Positions 25,292 to 32,865 of a stretch of DNA of 64,000 nucleotides are shown one piece after another. Source of the stretch: RHKX01 sp963820055. Lineage in GTDB: Bacteria > Actinomycetota > Thermoleophilia > Solirubrobacterales > 70-9. The stretch's first letter is position 1. Each line of letters begins with the position of its first letter. The stretch covers positions 558,001-622,000 of the forward strand of contig CAWFYJ010000003.1 of NCBI GenBank assembly GCA_963820055.1, given 5' to 3'. The notes below the pieces were generated by a model that was not told the origin of the DNA, ran no database searches, and saw only the letters and a list, made by a program, of their open reading frames with translations. The position numbers and the translations under genes are program-made.

Positions 25292-26319
25292 GCGAAGGCC
25301 TCCCGCAGTGCGGGGGTGCGCCTGTAGAGGTCGAGCGCGTAGGCGCCGCAGTCGGGGGCGAAGCCGTTGCCGACGATCATCGTGATGTCCGAGCTCTGGC
25401 CGTCGGCGGTCAGCGCAGCGGTCTGAAAGCGGGTCGCCATCGAGTAGAAGAGGACCGTTCCACGCTGCTCGGTGAGGAGGATCGCGGTCGGCTCGCAGCC
25501 GGTCGCGTTGACGACGACGACCGTAAGGTCGGCCGGGCCGACTCCGGCCGCGGCGACGGCGTCGAGCGCACCGAGCGGGTCGCGGAGGTCGGCGACGACG
25601 CCGACGTCGCAGAGTCCGAGCGCGACCGCGCGATCGACGGCGTCCGCATCGACGTCGACGCAGGCGATCGTTCCGGCGTCTCCCATCGCGTCGCGGGCGG
25701 CCGCGAGGGCGAGCTTGCCGGCGTGGCCCGCGCCGAGGACGCAGACGGTGCCGCCGGCCGGCGCGAGGTCGCGGGTGTGCGATCCGGCGCCGTAGACGTC
25801 GTAGAGCTCGATCGCGGTCGCCGCCGGGACGTCGTCGGGCAGCGGGCCCCACGGCGCCCGCCTGCAGACATAGGCGGTGCCTTCGACGTCGACGAGCGCC
25901 GAGTCGGGATCGACGCCGGTGACGGCGTCGAGGCGCAGCGGCGTCAGGGTCAGCGATGCGAGGGTGACGATCCGGTCGCCGATCGCCGGTGGGTCGTCGT
26001 GGCGGTCGCCGATCGCGGTGACGGTCCCGAGCAGGACTCCGCCGGAATCGGTGACCGGGTTGTGCATCTTCCCGCGCTCGGCGACGATCGTCGCGATCAG
26101 CTCGCCCATCCGGACCGGATCGCCGTCACCGCGTTCGCGGATGTCGCGGAACGAGGTCGAGTCGAGGCAGAGGCGCTGGACCGCGAGCTCGAACTCGCGG
26201 GACCGGACCGGCCCCTTCGCGTCGAGCCGCTCGGCAGGTTGAGGCAGCGCGCGCGACGGCGCCACGACCCTGTCGGCCCCGAGTTCCTCCCTGATGTCCA
26301 CAGCGATCTCAGCCCTCAA
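25288..26319 (-). CDS. kdd: L-erythro-3,5-diaminohexanoate dehydrogenase
   Basis: A 343-residue NAD(P)-dependent dehydrogenase that oxidatively deaminates 3,5-diaminohexanoate to 3-keto-5-aminohexanoate in the beta-lysine branch of lysine catabolism. Recognisable features are the N-terminal FELAVQRLCLDSTSFRDIRE block, NPVTDSGGVLLGTV, and a Rossmann region VCVLGAGHAGKLALAAA (about residue 195) with acidic residues VDVDAD after strand 2. It shares the medium-chain dehydrogenase fold but lacks the usual zinc motifs. The start is uncertain: TTG 26319 gives the listed length, but GTG 26301 lies further from the operator and may be the real start. It is the first gene of the 11-gene operon. Confidence 0.8.
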   Translation of the reverse strand: MRAEIAVDIREELGADRVVAPSRALPQPAERLDAKGPVRSREFELAVQRLCLDSTSFRDIRERGDGDPVRMGELIATIVAERGKMHNPVTDSGGVLLGTVTAIGDRHDDPPAIGDRIVTLASLTLTPLRLDAVTGVDPDSALVDVEGTAYVCRRAPWGPLPDDVPAATAIELYDVYGAGSHTRDLAPAGGTVCVLGAGHAGKLALAAARDAMGDAGTIACVDVDADAVDRAVALGLCDVGVVADLRDPLGALDAVAAAGVGPADLTVVVVNATGCEPTAILLTEQRGTVLFYSMATRFQTAALTADGQSSDITMIVGNGFAPDCGAYALDLYRRTPALREAFA

Positions 26320-26321
26320 TG

Positions 26322-26365
26322 AACGATCGTTAGGGAACCTATGCGGCGGACGCCCGCCGTGTCAA
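26322..26365 (-). promoter_or_regulatory. Promoter and TetR-type operator of the diaminohexanoate operon
   Basis: On the minus strand: TTGACA (-35, 26365-26360), an 18-base spacer, TAGGTT (-10, 26341-26336), then the perfect palindrome AACGATCGTT (26331-26322) over the expected transcription start. Palindromes of the AACG..CGTT type are common TetR-family operators, and the operon's fourth gene is a TetR regulator. Binding here would block initiation. This also implies that the true kdd start may be downstream of TTG 26319. Confidence 0.65.
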
Positions 26366-26700
26366 GCCCCCTTCGGGGGCAGCGAGCGGGCGAAGTCCGC
26401 GCAGCGGTCGACCCAGGGCTGCAGCTCGGAGTCCTCCTCGACGGCTTCGGGGGCCACCCGGAGCCAGCCGGCGATCGGTTTGCCGCGCATCTCGAACGGT
26501 CCGACGCCGGGATCGCCGAGGTGGCGCTCCGCAGTCTCCGGTCCGACCCTCGCCATCAGCCCGCCACGGCCGCTGACCGCGATCGCCATGTTCCCGTCGA
26601 TCAGATAGGCGAGGCCGCCGAACATCGCCTTCTCGGTCAGCCCGTCGATTCCGTCGAGGAGCGCCCGGACCCGGAATGCGAGCTCCTCGTCGTAGGCCAT
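26362..26700 (-). CDS. TfoX N-terminal-domain protein
   Basis: A 112-residue protein with the TfoX_N pattern: an amphipathic first helix (ELAFRVRALLDGIDGLTEKA), then MFGGLAYLIDGNMAIAV and FEMRGKPIAGWLRVAPEAV. Small stand-alone TfoX_N proteins are common in soil actinobacteria and their role is unknown. The start is ATG 26700, 40 bases from the divergent deacetylase-like gene. The last codons (PPKGA, stop 26362-26364) form a GC hairpin that lies just before the kdd operon promoter. Confidence 0.8.
   Translation of the reverse strand: MAYDEELAFRVRALLDGIDGLTEKAMFGGLAYLIDGNMAIAVSGRGGLMARVGPETAERHLGDPGVGPFEMRGKPIAGWLRVAPEAVEEDSELQPWVDRCADFARSLPPKGA
26366..26380 (-). terminator. GC hairpin at the tfoX-like gene end
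   Basis: GCCCCC-TTC-GGGGGC is a perfect 6-bp stem with a 3-base loop, covering the final codons of the TfoX-like gene. No U-run follows, so it is at best a weak or Rho-assisted terminator separating this gene from the kdd operon promoter. Confidence 0.35.
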
Positions 26701-26740
26701 CGGCGGATCATGGCGGAGTTCGCCCTGATACGAACCATCG

Positions 26741-27824
26741 ATGGCCGTCTCGATACCCATCGTCTACGACGACCGCCAGCGGCTCCACGAGCCCGGCGGC
26801 GAGATCTGGGTCGGCGTCCGCACGCCGGGCACCGAGGTGCCCGCGCGGGCCGAGTGCATCCGCGACGCCCTCGTCGCCGCCGGCGCGCCGGTCGTCGCCG
26901 CCGAGCCTGCGCCCGACGGGGACGCGCTGCGATTCCACGATCCGGAGATGGTCGGCTGGCTCCGCCACTCCTGGGGCGCGTGGGAGGCGGCCGGACTGCC
27001 CGGCGACCCGGGCCAGGACCGGGTCGTGCCCTACCTCTTCCCCCACCCCGGCCTCGTCGGCGATCTGCCGGTGCCGGTCCCGGCCGCGGTGACCGCCCGG
27101 GCCGGGCGCTGGTGCTTCGACACGATGACCCTGATCGGCCCCGGAACCTGGGAGGCCGCCCGCGGCGCCCTCGACGTCGCGATCACCGCCGCCGCGATCG
27201 CGGCCCGCGACGGGGTCGCATACGGCTGCTGTCGCCCGCCCGGCCATCACGCAACCCGGGACGCCTACGGCGGCTCCTGTTACCTGAACAACGCCGCGGC
27301 TGCGGCCGGCGCGTTGCGGGATGCGGTCGGCGGGCCGGTGGCGATCCTCGACATCGACGCCCACCACGGCAACGGCGCCCAGTCGATCTTCTGGGACGAC
27401 CCGGCGGTCGTGACGGGGTCGGTGCACGTCGACCCGGGCGCCGGCTGGTTTCCGCACTTCCTCGGGTTCGGGGGCGAGCGCGGCGGCGACGACGCAGCTG
27501 CGATCGAATCTGAACGTCCCGCTCGCTCCCGGCTCCGGCGACGGCGCGTGGCTGGAGGCGGTCGAACGGCTCTGCGAGCTCGCCCGTTCAGCCGGCGCGC
27601 GCGGCCTCGTGATCGCGCTCGGGGTCGACGCGGCGGGAGGCGATCCGGAGAGCCCGCTCGAAGTGACTGCAGGCGGGTATCGCGCCGCGGGCGAGCTGCT
27701 CGGCGCCCTCGGGCTGCCGACGGCGATCGTCCAGGAAGGCGGCTACGAGCTCGACACGATCGGTGAGCTCGTCGTCGCGACGCTCGAGGGCGTCAGCGCA
27801 GCGCGCGGATCGCGCGGAGGTTGA
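26741..27824 (+). pseudogene. Histone-deacetylase-family amidohydrolase, one frameshift
   Basis: The HDAC/acetylpolyamine amidohydrolase fold is clear: CCRPPGHHATRDAYGGSCYL (catalytic His pair), LDIDAHHGNGAQSIFWDD (zinc ligands Asp and His) and, after the break, ALGVDAAGGDPESPLEVTAG and VQEGGYELDTIG. The frame breaks near 27508; dropping one T in GCGATCGAAT yields AAATNLNVPLAPGSGDGAW and rejoins the C-terminal part. Corrected length is about 360 residues. Family members remove acetyl groups from polyamines or other amines. It is divergent from the TfoX-like gene and overlaps the convergent M20 gene by 32 bases. Confidence 0.8.
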
Positions 27825-29109
27825 AGGCGGTCATCTCGGCGAGGTCGGCGACGTCGATCGCCTCGTCGGCGCCGTGCATGCCCTCGAGGTAGACGGGAAG
27901 CGGCGTCGTGAACACCGGCGCGAAGCCGTAGGCGACGGTCCCGCCACCGCGGACCCAGTGGGAGTCGGTGAACCCGGGCGTAACGATCGGCAGCAGCTCG
28001 GCGCCCGGCAGGCGCTCGCGCACGTAGTCCTCGCAGAGCCGGTAGAGCGGCGTGTCGGTCGGCGACTCGGTACCGCCCTCCATCGGCTCGAGCAGCTCGA
28101 GCTCGTATTCGATCCCGGCGAGCGCCAGGTCGAGATGGGCGCGGACGTCGTCGAGGTCCTGGTCGGGGAGGGCGCGGCAGTCGCAGATCACGTCGGCGAA
28201 GGGCGGGATCACGTTCGGCGGTTCGTGCGTGCGCAGGCCCGTCGGCGTGACGGTCATCCGCGTCATCGCCGGGAACATGCCCGCGAGAACCGGGTGTTGC
28301 GCGGCGGCCCAGGCGACTGCGGCCTCGGGGTCGCCGGCCGGAGCTCCGAGACCGTCGAGCGCCGACTCGATCGCCGGCGTCAGGCGCGCCGGCGCTTCGT
28401 GGTCGAGGAGCCGCTGGACGGCTTCGGCAGCGCGGCGCAGGACGTTGTCGGCCCCTGCGGGAACTGAGGCGTGCCCGGCCCGGCCGTAGAACCGCAGCCG
28501 CAGCGAGGCGACCTTCTTCTCGCCGATCGAGATCGTGACGACGCGACGCCCGTCCGCGAGCTCGAGCAGCGTCCCGCCGCCCTCGTTGATCGCGTAGTCG
28601 CAGCGCAGGTCCTCGCGCTCGCGGGCGAGCCAGGACATGCCGACGTCGGCGGTGTTGCGCTCCTCGTCCGCTTCGGCGACGAGGACGACGTCCCCGGCGG
28701 GTGCGACCTCCGAGCGGGCGGTGTCGGCGAAGGCGACGATTCGCGCCGCCAACTCGCCCTTCATGTCGGCGGCGCCGCGGCCGTAGATCCGGCCGTCGCG
28801 AAGCTCGCCGGCGAATGGGTCGACGGTCCAGTCGGCGTCGGGCGCGGGAACGACGTCGGTGTGCGCCATCAGCATCAGCGACGGCCCCTCCCCCGCGCCG
28901 GCGATCCGCGCGATCAGGTTGAGGCGCTCGGGGTCGGGGCCGGCGAGCTCGGCCTCGGCCCCGGCCTCGGCGAGGTAGCCGGCGATGAACTCGGCGGCGA
29001 TCGATTCGCGCCCGGGCGGGTTGGACGTGTCGATCCGGATCAGCTCTCGGGCGAGCGCCGCGACCTCGTCGCGCAGCCGCTCGATGTCGCCGGAGGGGTC
29101 GCCGCTCAT
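27793..29109 (-). CDS. M20-family metallopeptidase/deacylase (ArgE/DapE/CPG2 group)
   Basis: A 438-residue di-zinc hydrolase. Zinc ligands are seen in LMAHTDVVP, GRGAADMKGELAA and EADEERNTADVG (Glu-Glu catalytic pair), with a lid domain containing FYGRAGHASVPAGADN and a final His in EGMHGADEAIDV. The group cleaves N-acyl amino acids, succinyl-diaminopimelate or small peptides; the exact substrate cannot be called. No signal peptide. The HAD gene lies upstream on the same strand (10-base gap to its corrected stop), and the C-terminal 32 bases overlap the deacetylase-like gene. Confidence 0.85.
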   Translation of the reverse strand: MSGDPSGDIERLRDEVAALARELIRIDTSNPPGRESIAAEFIAGYLAEAGAEAELAGPDPERLNLIARIAGAGEGPSLMLMAHTDVVPAPDADWTVDPFAGELRDGRIYGRGAADMKGELAARIVAFADTARSEVAPAGDVVLVAEADEERNTADVGMSWLAREREDLRCDYAINEGGGTLLELADGRRVVTISIGEKKVASLRLRFYGRAGHASVPAGADNVLRRAAEAVQRLLDHEAPARLTPAIESALDGLGAPAGDPEAAVAWAAAQHPVLAGMFPAMTRMTVTPTGLRTHEPPNVIPPFADVICDCRALPDQDLDDVRAHLDLALAGIEYELELLEPMEGGTESPTDTPLYRLCEDYVRERLPGAELLPIVTPGFTDSHWVRGGGTVAYGFAPVFTTPLPVYLEGMHGADEAIDVADLAEMTAFNLRAIRALR

Positions 29110-29119
29110 CGCCGCGAGT

Positions 29120-29774
29120 CTATGAGCCGACCGCCTCGAGCAACCCGGGAGTGAGGTCGCCCGGCGTCGCCACCGCCGCGGCGGCGAGGGCGAGGGCGTC
29201 GCCCGGCGGGTAGTGCGGATTGGGGATCGCGATCACGGTCATGCCCGCAGCGGCGGCGGCCCTGATCCCGTTGCCGGAGTCCTCGATCGCCACGGTCCGC
29301 GAGCCGGTCGACGCCGAGCTGCGACAGCACCTCGAGGTAGACGTCGGGCGAGGGCTTGCCGCGCTCGACCTGCTCGGAGGACAGGGTGACCCGAAACGAG
29401 TCGCCGAGGCCCGAGAGCTCGAGGAAGGCGTCGATGATCTCGCGGTTCGCTGAGGAGGCGAGGCCGAGCGGCCAGCGGTCGGCGAGCCGCCGGACCGCGC
29501 CGGCGGCGCCGGGTAGGAGCGGCAGCTCCTCCCGGTAGCCGTTCGTCATGTGCTCGACCACGAGGTCGTTGATCCGCTCCGCCGTCAGCGGGACCCCGAG
29601 CTCGTCGCGCATGTAGGCGGACCACTCGGGCGAGCTCATCCCGAGCATCGTCTCGGCGGCCTCGCCCGGCCAGTGCCCGCCGTGTTCGCGGACGACCGCC
29701 TCCTTGGCGACGTTCCAGAGCTGCTCGGAGTCGAGCAGGACTCCATCGAGGTCGAAGACGACCGCGTCAGGCAT
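29120..29774 (-). pseudogene. HAD-superfamily phosphatase (beta-phosphoglucomutase-like), one frameshift
   Basis: The HAD motifs are DLDGVLLDS (nucleophile Asp), LASSANREII (motif II Ser), GKPSPDVYLE (Lys) and, in another frame, VAIEDSGNGIRAAAAAGM (acidic motif IV). The frame breaks near 29310, just after SQLGVD. Reading on in the restored frame gives a stop at 29120-29122 after a GLLEAVGS end, making about 217 residues, normal for the family. The start ATG 29774 overlaps the upstream MFS stop by eight bases. The substrate is probably a small sugar phosphate or nucleotide. Confidence 0.8.
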
Positions 29775-31392
29775 TCGCGAGGGCGGGGTCCGCGGGTGGA
29801 CCGCGGGCCGCCTCGATCTCCTCGAACCGCTGGGTCGGCAGCCGCCGGGTCGCGAAGAACGACGCGAGGACGATCAGGGCCGCGAACAGGAATGCCGTCT
29901 TCAGCGCGTTGATCTGAGAGGCCTCGTAGTCCTCGACGAGGGCGTCCGCCGACGCCTGGTCGACCCCGGCATCCTCGGCGGCGGTCCGCACCTCGCTCGA
30001 GGAGATGAACGATCCGCCGCTCGAGAGCCGGACCTCGACCTCCTGCTTGACGGAGTCGGAAATCCGGGCGTCGGAGGCGACGTTGCTGGAGAAGGACGCG
30101 ATCAGGCCGGTGATGACGACGGCTCCGAGGAGCGCGGTGCCCATCGACGAGCCGAGCTGGGCGGCGGTGTTCTGAAGGCCGCCGGCCTCGCTGCGGTCGG
30201 AGTCGCCGATCGACGACTGGACGACGTTGCCGAGCTGGGAGACGACGAGCCCCATCCCGACGCCGAGGACGCCCATCGCGAACAGGAACGAGCTGGAGTC
30301 GAGCGTCGGGTCGATCGTGTCGAGGAGCAGCAGCGTCGACACGAACGTGACGCCGAGCCCGACCCGGACGATGGTTCGCGCCGGGTAGCGCTTCGAGAGT
30401 CCCGAGCCGATGATCGCCGCGGCGAAGAGGCCGACCGAGGCCGGCAGCATCCGGACTCCGGTCTCGAGCGCGTCGAGGCCCTGCACGACCTGGAGGAACA
30501 GCGGAATCGTGAAGAAGATCCCCATCAGGATCAGGTTCTGGGCGAGCAGCATCGAGAGCCCGCCGCGAAGCATCGGCTTCTCGAAGAGCCGGAAGTGGAC
30601 GAGCGGCTCCCGCTCGAGGCGCTCGCGACGGCGCTCCCAGGCCCGGAAGAACCCGAGCGTCAGGCCACCCGCGGCGACGACGAACGGCGTCAGCGAGAAG
30701 CCGAATGGCTCGATCGGCGAGTTGCTCGGGCGCAGCCATCCCCAGTTGCTCGCCTGCAGCGTGCCGAGGACGATCAGCGCGAGGCCGAGCGCCGAAAGCA
30801 CCGATCCGACCCAGTCGAGGCTCGGGCGCGGGCCCTCCTTCTCCGGCTCCTTCATCAGGCGAGTGGCGAGGAGGATCGCGATCGCGACCACGACCTCGCC
30901 GACGAAGACGACCCGCCAGCTGAGCTCGGTGGTGGCCCAGCCTCCCAGGATCGGGCCGACGGCGATGCCGGCGCCGGCGATGCCGCCGAGCACCCCGTAG
31001 GCGATCGCGCGGCTCTCGCCCCGGTAGGTGGAGGCGGTCAGGGCGACGAGCGCGGGAAGCACGAGCGCGGCGCCGATTCCCTCGAGGATCGACCAGCCGA
31101 GCATCAGCGAGGGCACGCTCCACGATGCCGCGGTCAGGGCCGAGCCGCAACCGTAGATGACCATCCCGATCGCGAACGCCCTGCGGCGGCCGATGATGTC
31201 GCCGATCTTGCCGCCGGTCATCATCAGCGCGGCCATGACGAGCGCGTAGAGCGCGATCACCGCCTGGATCGTGGTGACGGTCGTGTCGAAGTCCTCGACG
31301 AGCTGGGAGATGGCGACGTTCATGACCGCCTGGTCGAGCACCATCAGGAACTGCGCGGCCCCGAGGACCACGAGCACCGTCCATTTCGTCAC
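29767..31392 (-). CDS. DHA2-family MFS efflux transporter
   Basis: A 541-residue, 14-helix transporter: LMVLDQAVMNVAISQLVEDF in helix 1, motif A GGKIGDIIGRRRAFAIG, and VLGGIAGAGIAVGPILGGWA as the motif C-like stretch. An extracytoplasmic loop before the last helix (about residues 440-510) is Ser/Asp/Glu-rich. It belongs to the EmrB/QacA group but is clearly distinct from the transporter at 14.2 kb. It is divergent from the DegV gene, with an 84-bp shared promoter region, and overlaps the HAD gene downstream. Confidence 0.88.
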   Translation of the reverse strand: MTKWTVLVVLGAAQFLMVLDQAVMNVAISQLVEDFDTTVTTIQAVIALYALVMAALMMTGGKIGDIIGRRRAFAIGMVIYGCGSALTAASWSVPSLMLGWSILEGIGAALVLPALVALTASTYRGESRAIAYGVLGGIAGAGIAVGPILGGWATTELSWRVVFVGEVVVAIAILLATRLMKEPEKEGPRPSLDWVGSVLSALGLALIVLGTLQASNWGWLRPSNSPIEPFGFSLTPFVVAAGGLTLGFFRAWERRRERLEREPLVHFRLFEKPMLRGGLSMLLAQNLILMGIFFTIPLFLQVVQGLDALETGVRMLPASVGLFAAAIIGSGLSKRYPARTIVRVGLGVTFVSTLLLLDTIDPTLDSSSFLFAMGVLGVGMGLVVSQLGNVVQSSIGDSDRSEAGGLQNTAAQLGSSMGTALLGAVVITGLIASFSSNVASDARISDSVKQEVEVRLSSGGSFISSSEVRTAAEDAGVDQASADALVEDYEASQINALKTAFLFAALIVLASFFATRRLPTQRFEEIEAARGPPADPALANA

Positions 31393-31476
31393 GGGCGACT
31401 CACCATTCGACCGTCTTTCATACAGGAATCGGAAGCGGCGCCGTCACGCTCCCCGATTAGGCGTATTTTCCCGTCC

Positions 31477-32400
31477 GTGGTTTCTCCCGCGAACGGCAAC
31501 GATCGAGGCGCCGCGGATTCGTCCGGCGCCGACCGCGAAGTCGTCGTCGTCACCGATTCGACGACCTACGTTCCGGCGGAGCTGCTCGACCAGCTCGGCG
31601 TCCGCAGGGTGAGCCTCTACGTCGGCTGGGACGGCGAGATGGCCACCGAGGACAGCTGGGAGAACCTCGACGACTTCTACTCGCAGCTTCGCGACTCGCC
31701 GCGGCTGCCGACGACCTCGCAGCCGTCGGTCGGCGACTTCGAGGCCGCCTACGAGCCCGAGCTCGCCGCGGGACGTGACATCGTCTCGATTCACATCGCC
31801 GGCGGCATCTCCGGGACCTGTGACAGCGCCCGCGAGGCGGCTCGGTCGCTCGAGGCCCGCGGAGCGGGTGGGCGCATCGAGGTCGTCGACGGGCAGACCG
31901 GCGCGGGAGGGCTCGGCTGTGTCGTCCTCGCCGCCGCCAGCTGTGCCCGCCTCGGCAGCGACGTCGACGAGGTCGTCGCCGAGGCGCGCAAGACCCGTGA
32001 ATCGCTGCAGATGTGGTTCTGCCTCGACACGCTCGAGTACCTGCGCAAGGGCGGACGCATCGGCGCCGCCCAGGCGCTGCTCGGCTCGGCGTTGAAGATC
32101 AAGCCGATCCTCACCTTCGGCACCGAGATCACGCCGGTCGACAAGGTCCGGACGAAGAGCCGGGCGCTGCAGCGGATGGAGTCCTATCTCAACGACCTGC
32201 ACGACCGGGGCGCGACCGACTGGATCGTCCAGCACGCGCAGTCCGCCGACGACGCCGCCTGGCTGACCGAGCGCGGCGAGGCCGTCTTCGGAAAGCCACC
32301 GCTCTTCTGCACCGAGGTCGGCCCGGTCCTCGGCGCCCACCTCGGCTCCGGGATGCTGGTCGGCGGAATCGGCGTCGCTGCCGCCGGCGACCCCGCCTGA
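31477..32400 (+). CDS. DegV-family fatty-acid-binding protein
   Basis: A 307-residue protein with the DegV fold: VVVVTDSTTYVPAELLDQLG, LPTTSQPSVGDFEAAYE, IHIAGGISGTCDSAREAA and LDTLEYLRKGGRIGAAQALL, the last being the conserved lipid-binding/GRIG block. In other bacteria (FakB) such proteins deliver bound fatty acids to a FakA kinase; no fakA is in the window. Start GTG 31477 is chosen because the open frame upstream is antisense to the MFS gene. Confidence 0.88.
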   Translation: MVSPANGNDRGAADSSGADREVVVVTDSTTYVPAELLDQLGVRRVSLYVGWDGEMATEDSWENLDDFYSQLRDSPRLPTTSQPSVGDFEAAYEPELAAGRDIVSIHIAGGISGTCDSAREAARSLEARGAGGRIEVVDGQTGAGGLGCVVLAAASCARLGSDVDEVVAEARKTRESLQMWFCLDTLEYLRKGGRIGAAQALLGSALKIKPILTFGTEITPVDKVRTKSRALQRMESYLNDLHDRGATDWIVQHAQSADDAAWLTERGEAVFGKPPLFCTEVGPVLGAHLGSGMLVGGIGVAAAGDPA

Positions 32401-32410
32401 ACCGCTCCGC

Positions 32411-32791
32411 TCAGCCCTCGATCACGGAAAGCACGTTGCCCGCCGGGTCCTTGAACCAGGCGATGTCCGGTCCGCCCTTGCGGAAGACGCCGTCGGCGTC
32501 CGTCGCCATCTCCGTCCCCTCGTAACGCTCGAACTCGACCCCGCGCTCGCTCAGCTCGGCGACGGTCTTCGCGACGTCGTCGACTGGGAAGTTGAGGATC
32601 GTGAACGAAGCCGGGGCGTGATCCTCCTTCGGATAGACGAGGACCGCGTTGCCGCCCTCGATCTTCAGCGAGAGGAGGCCATGCGGGGGCAGCTCCTCGA
32701 CGCCGATCCCGAGCGTCCCGCCATAGAAGTCCTTTGCGGCCGCGAGGTCGTCGACCGAGAAGCCGCTGAACGCCTTCGTGTGCTCGAACAT
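32411..32791 (-). CDS. VOC-superfamily (glyoxalase-like) protein
   Basis: A 126-residue protein with two beta-alpha-beta-beta-beta halves: SGFSVDDLAAAKDFYGGTLG, then LNFPVDDVAKTVAELSERGV and a final FKDPAGNVLSVIEG with the terminal metal-ligand Glu typical of VOC proteins. The reaction is not identifiable. Start ATG 32791 is preceded by GGAG. It is convergent with the DegV gene and follows the MMPL gene on the minus strand. Confidence 0.85.
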   Translation of the reverse strand: MFEHTKAFSGFSVDDLAAAKDFYGGTLGIGVEELPPHGLLSLKIEGGNAVLVYPKEDHAPASFTILNFPVDDVAKTVAELSERGVEFERYEGTEMATDADGVFRKGGPDIAWFKDPAGNVLSVIEG

Positions 32792-32865
32792 TGTCGTCTC
32801 CTGCCTGGGGCCGCTCGGCCCCGAATCGGGTGCTTCGAGGATAGGACTCCGGGGGGAGCCCGGAT

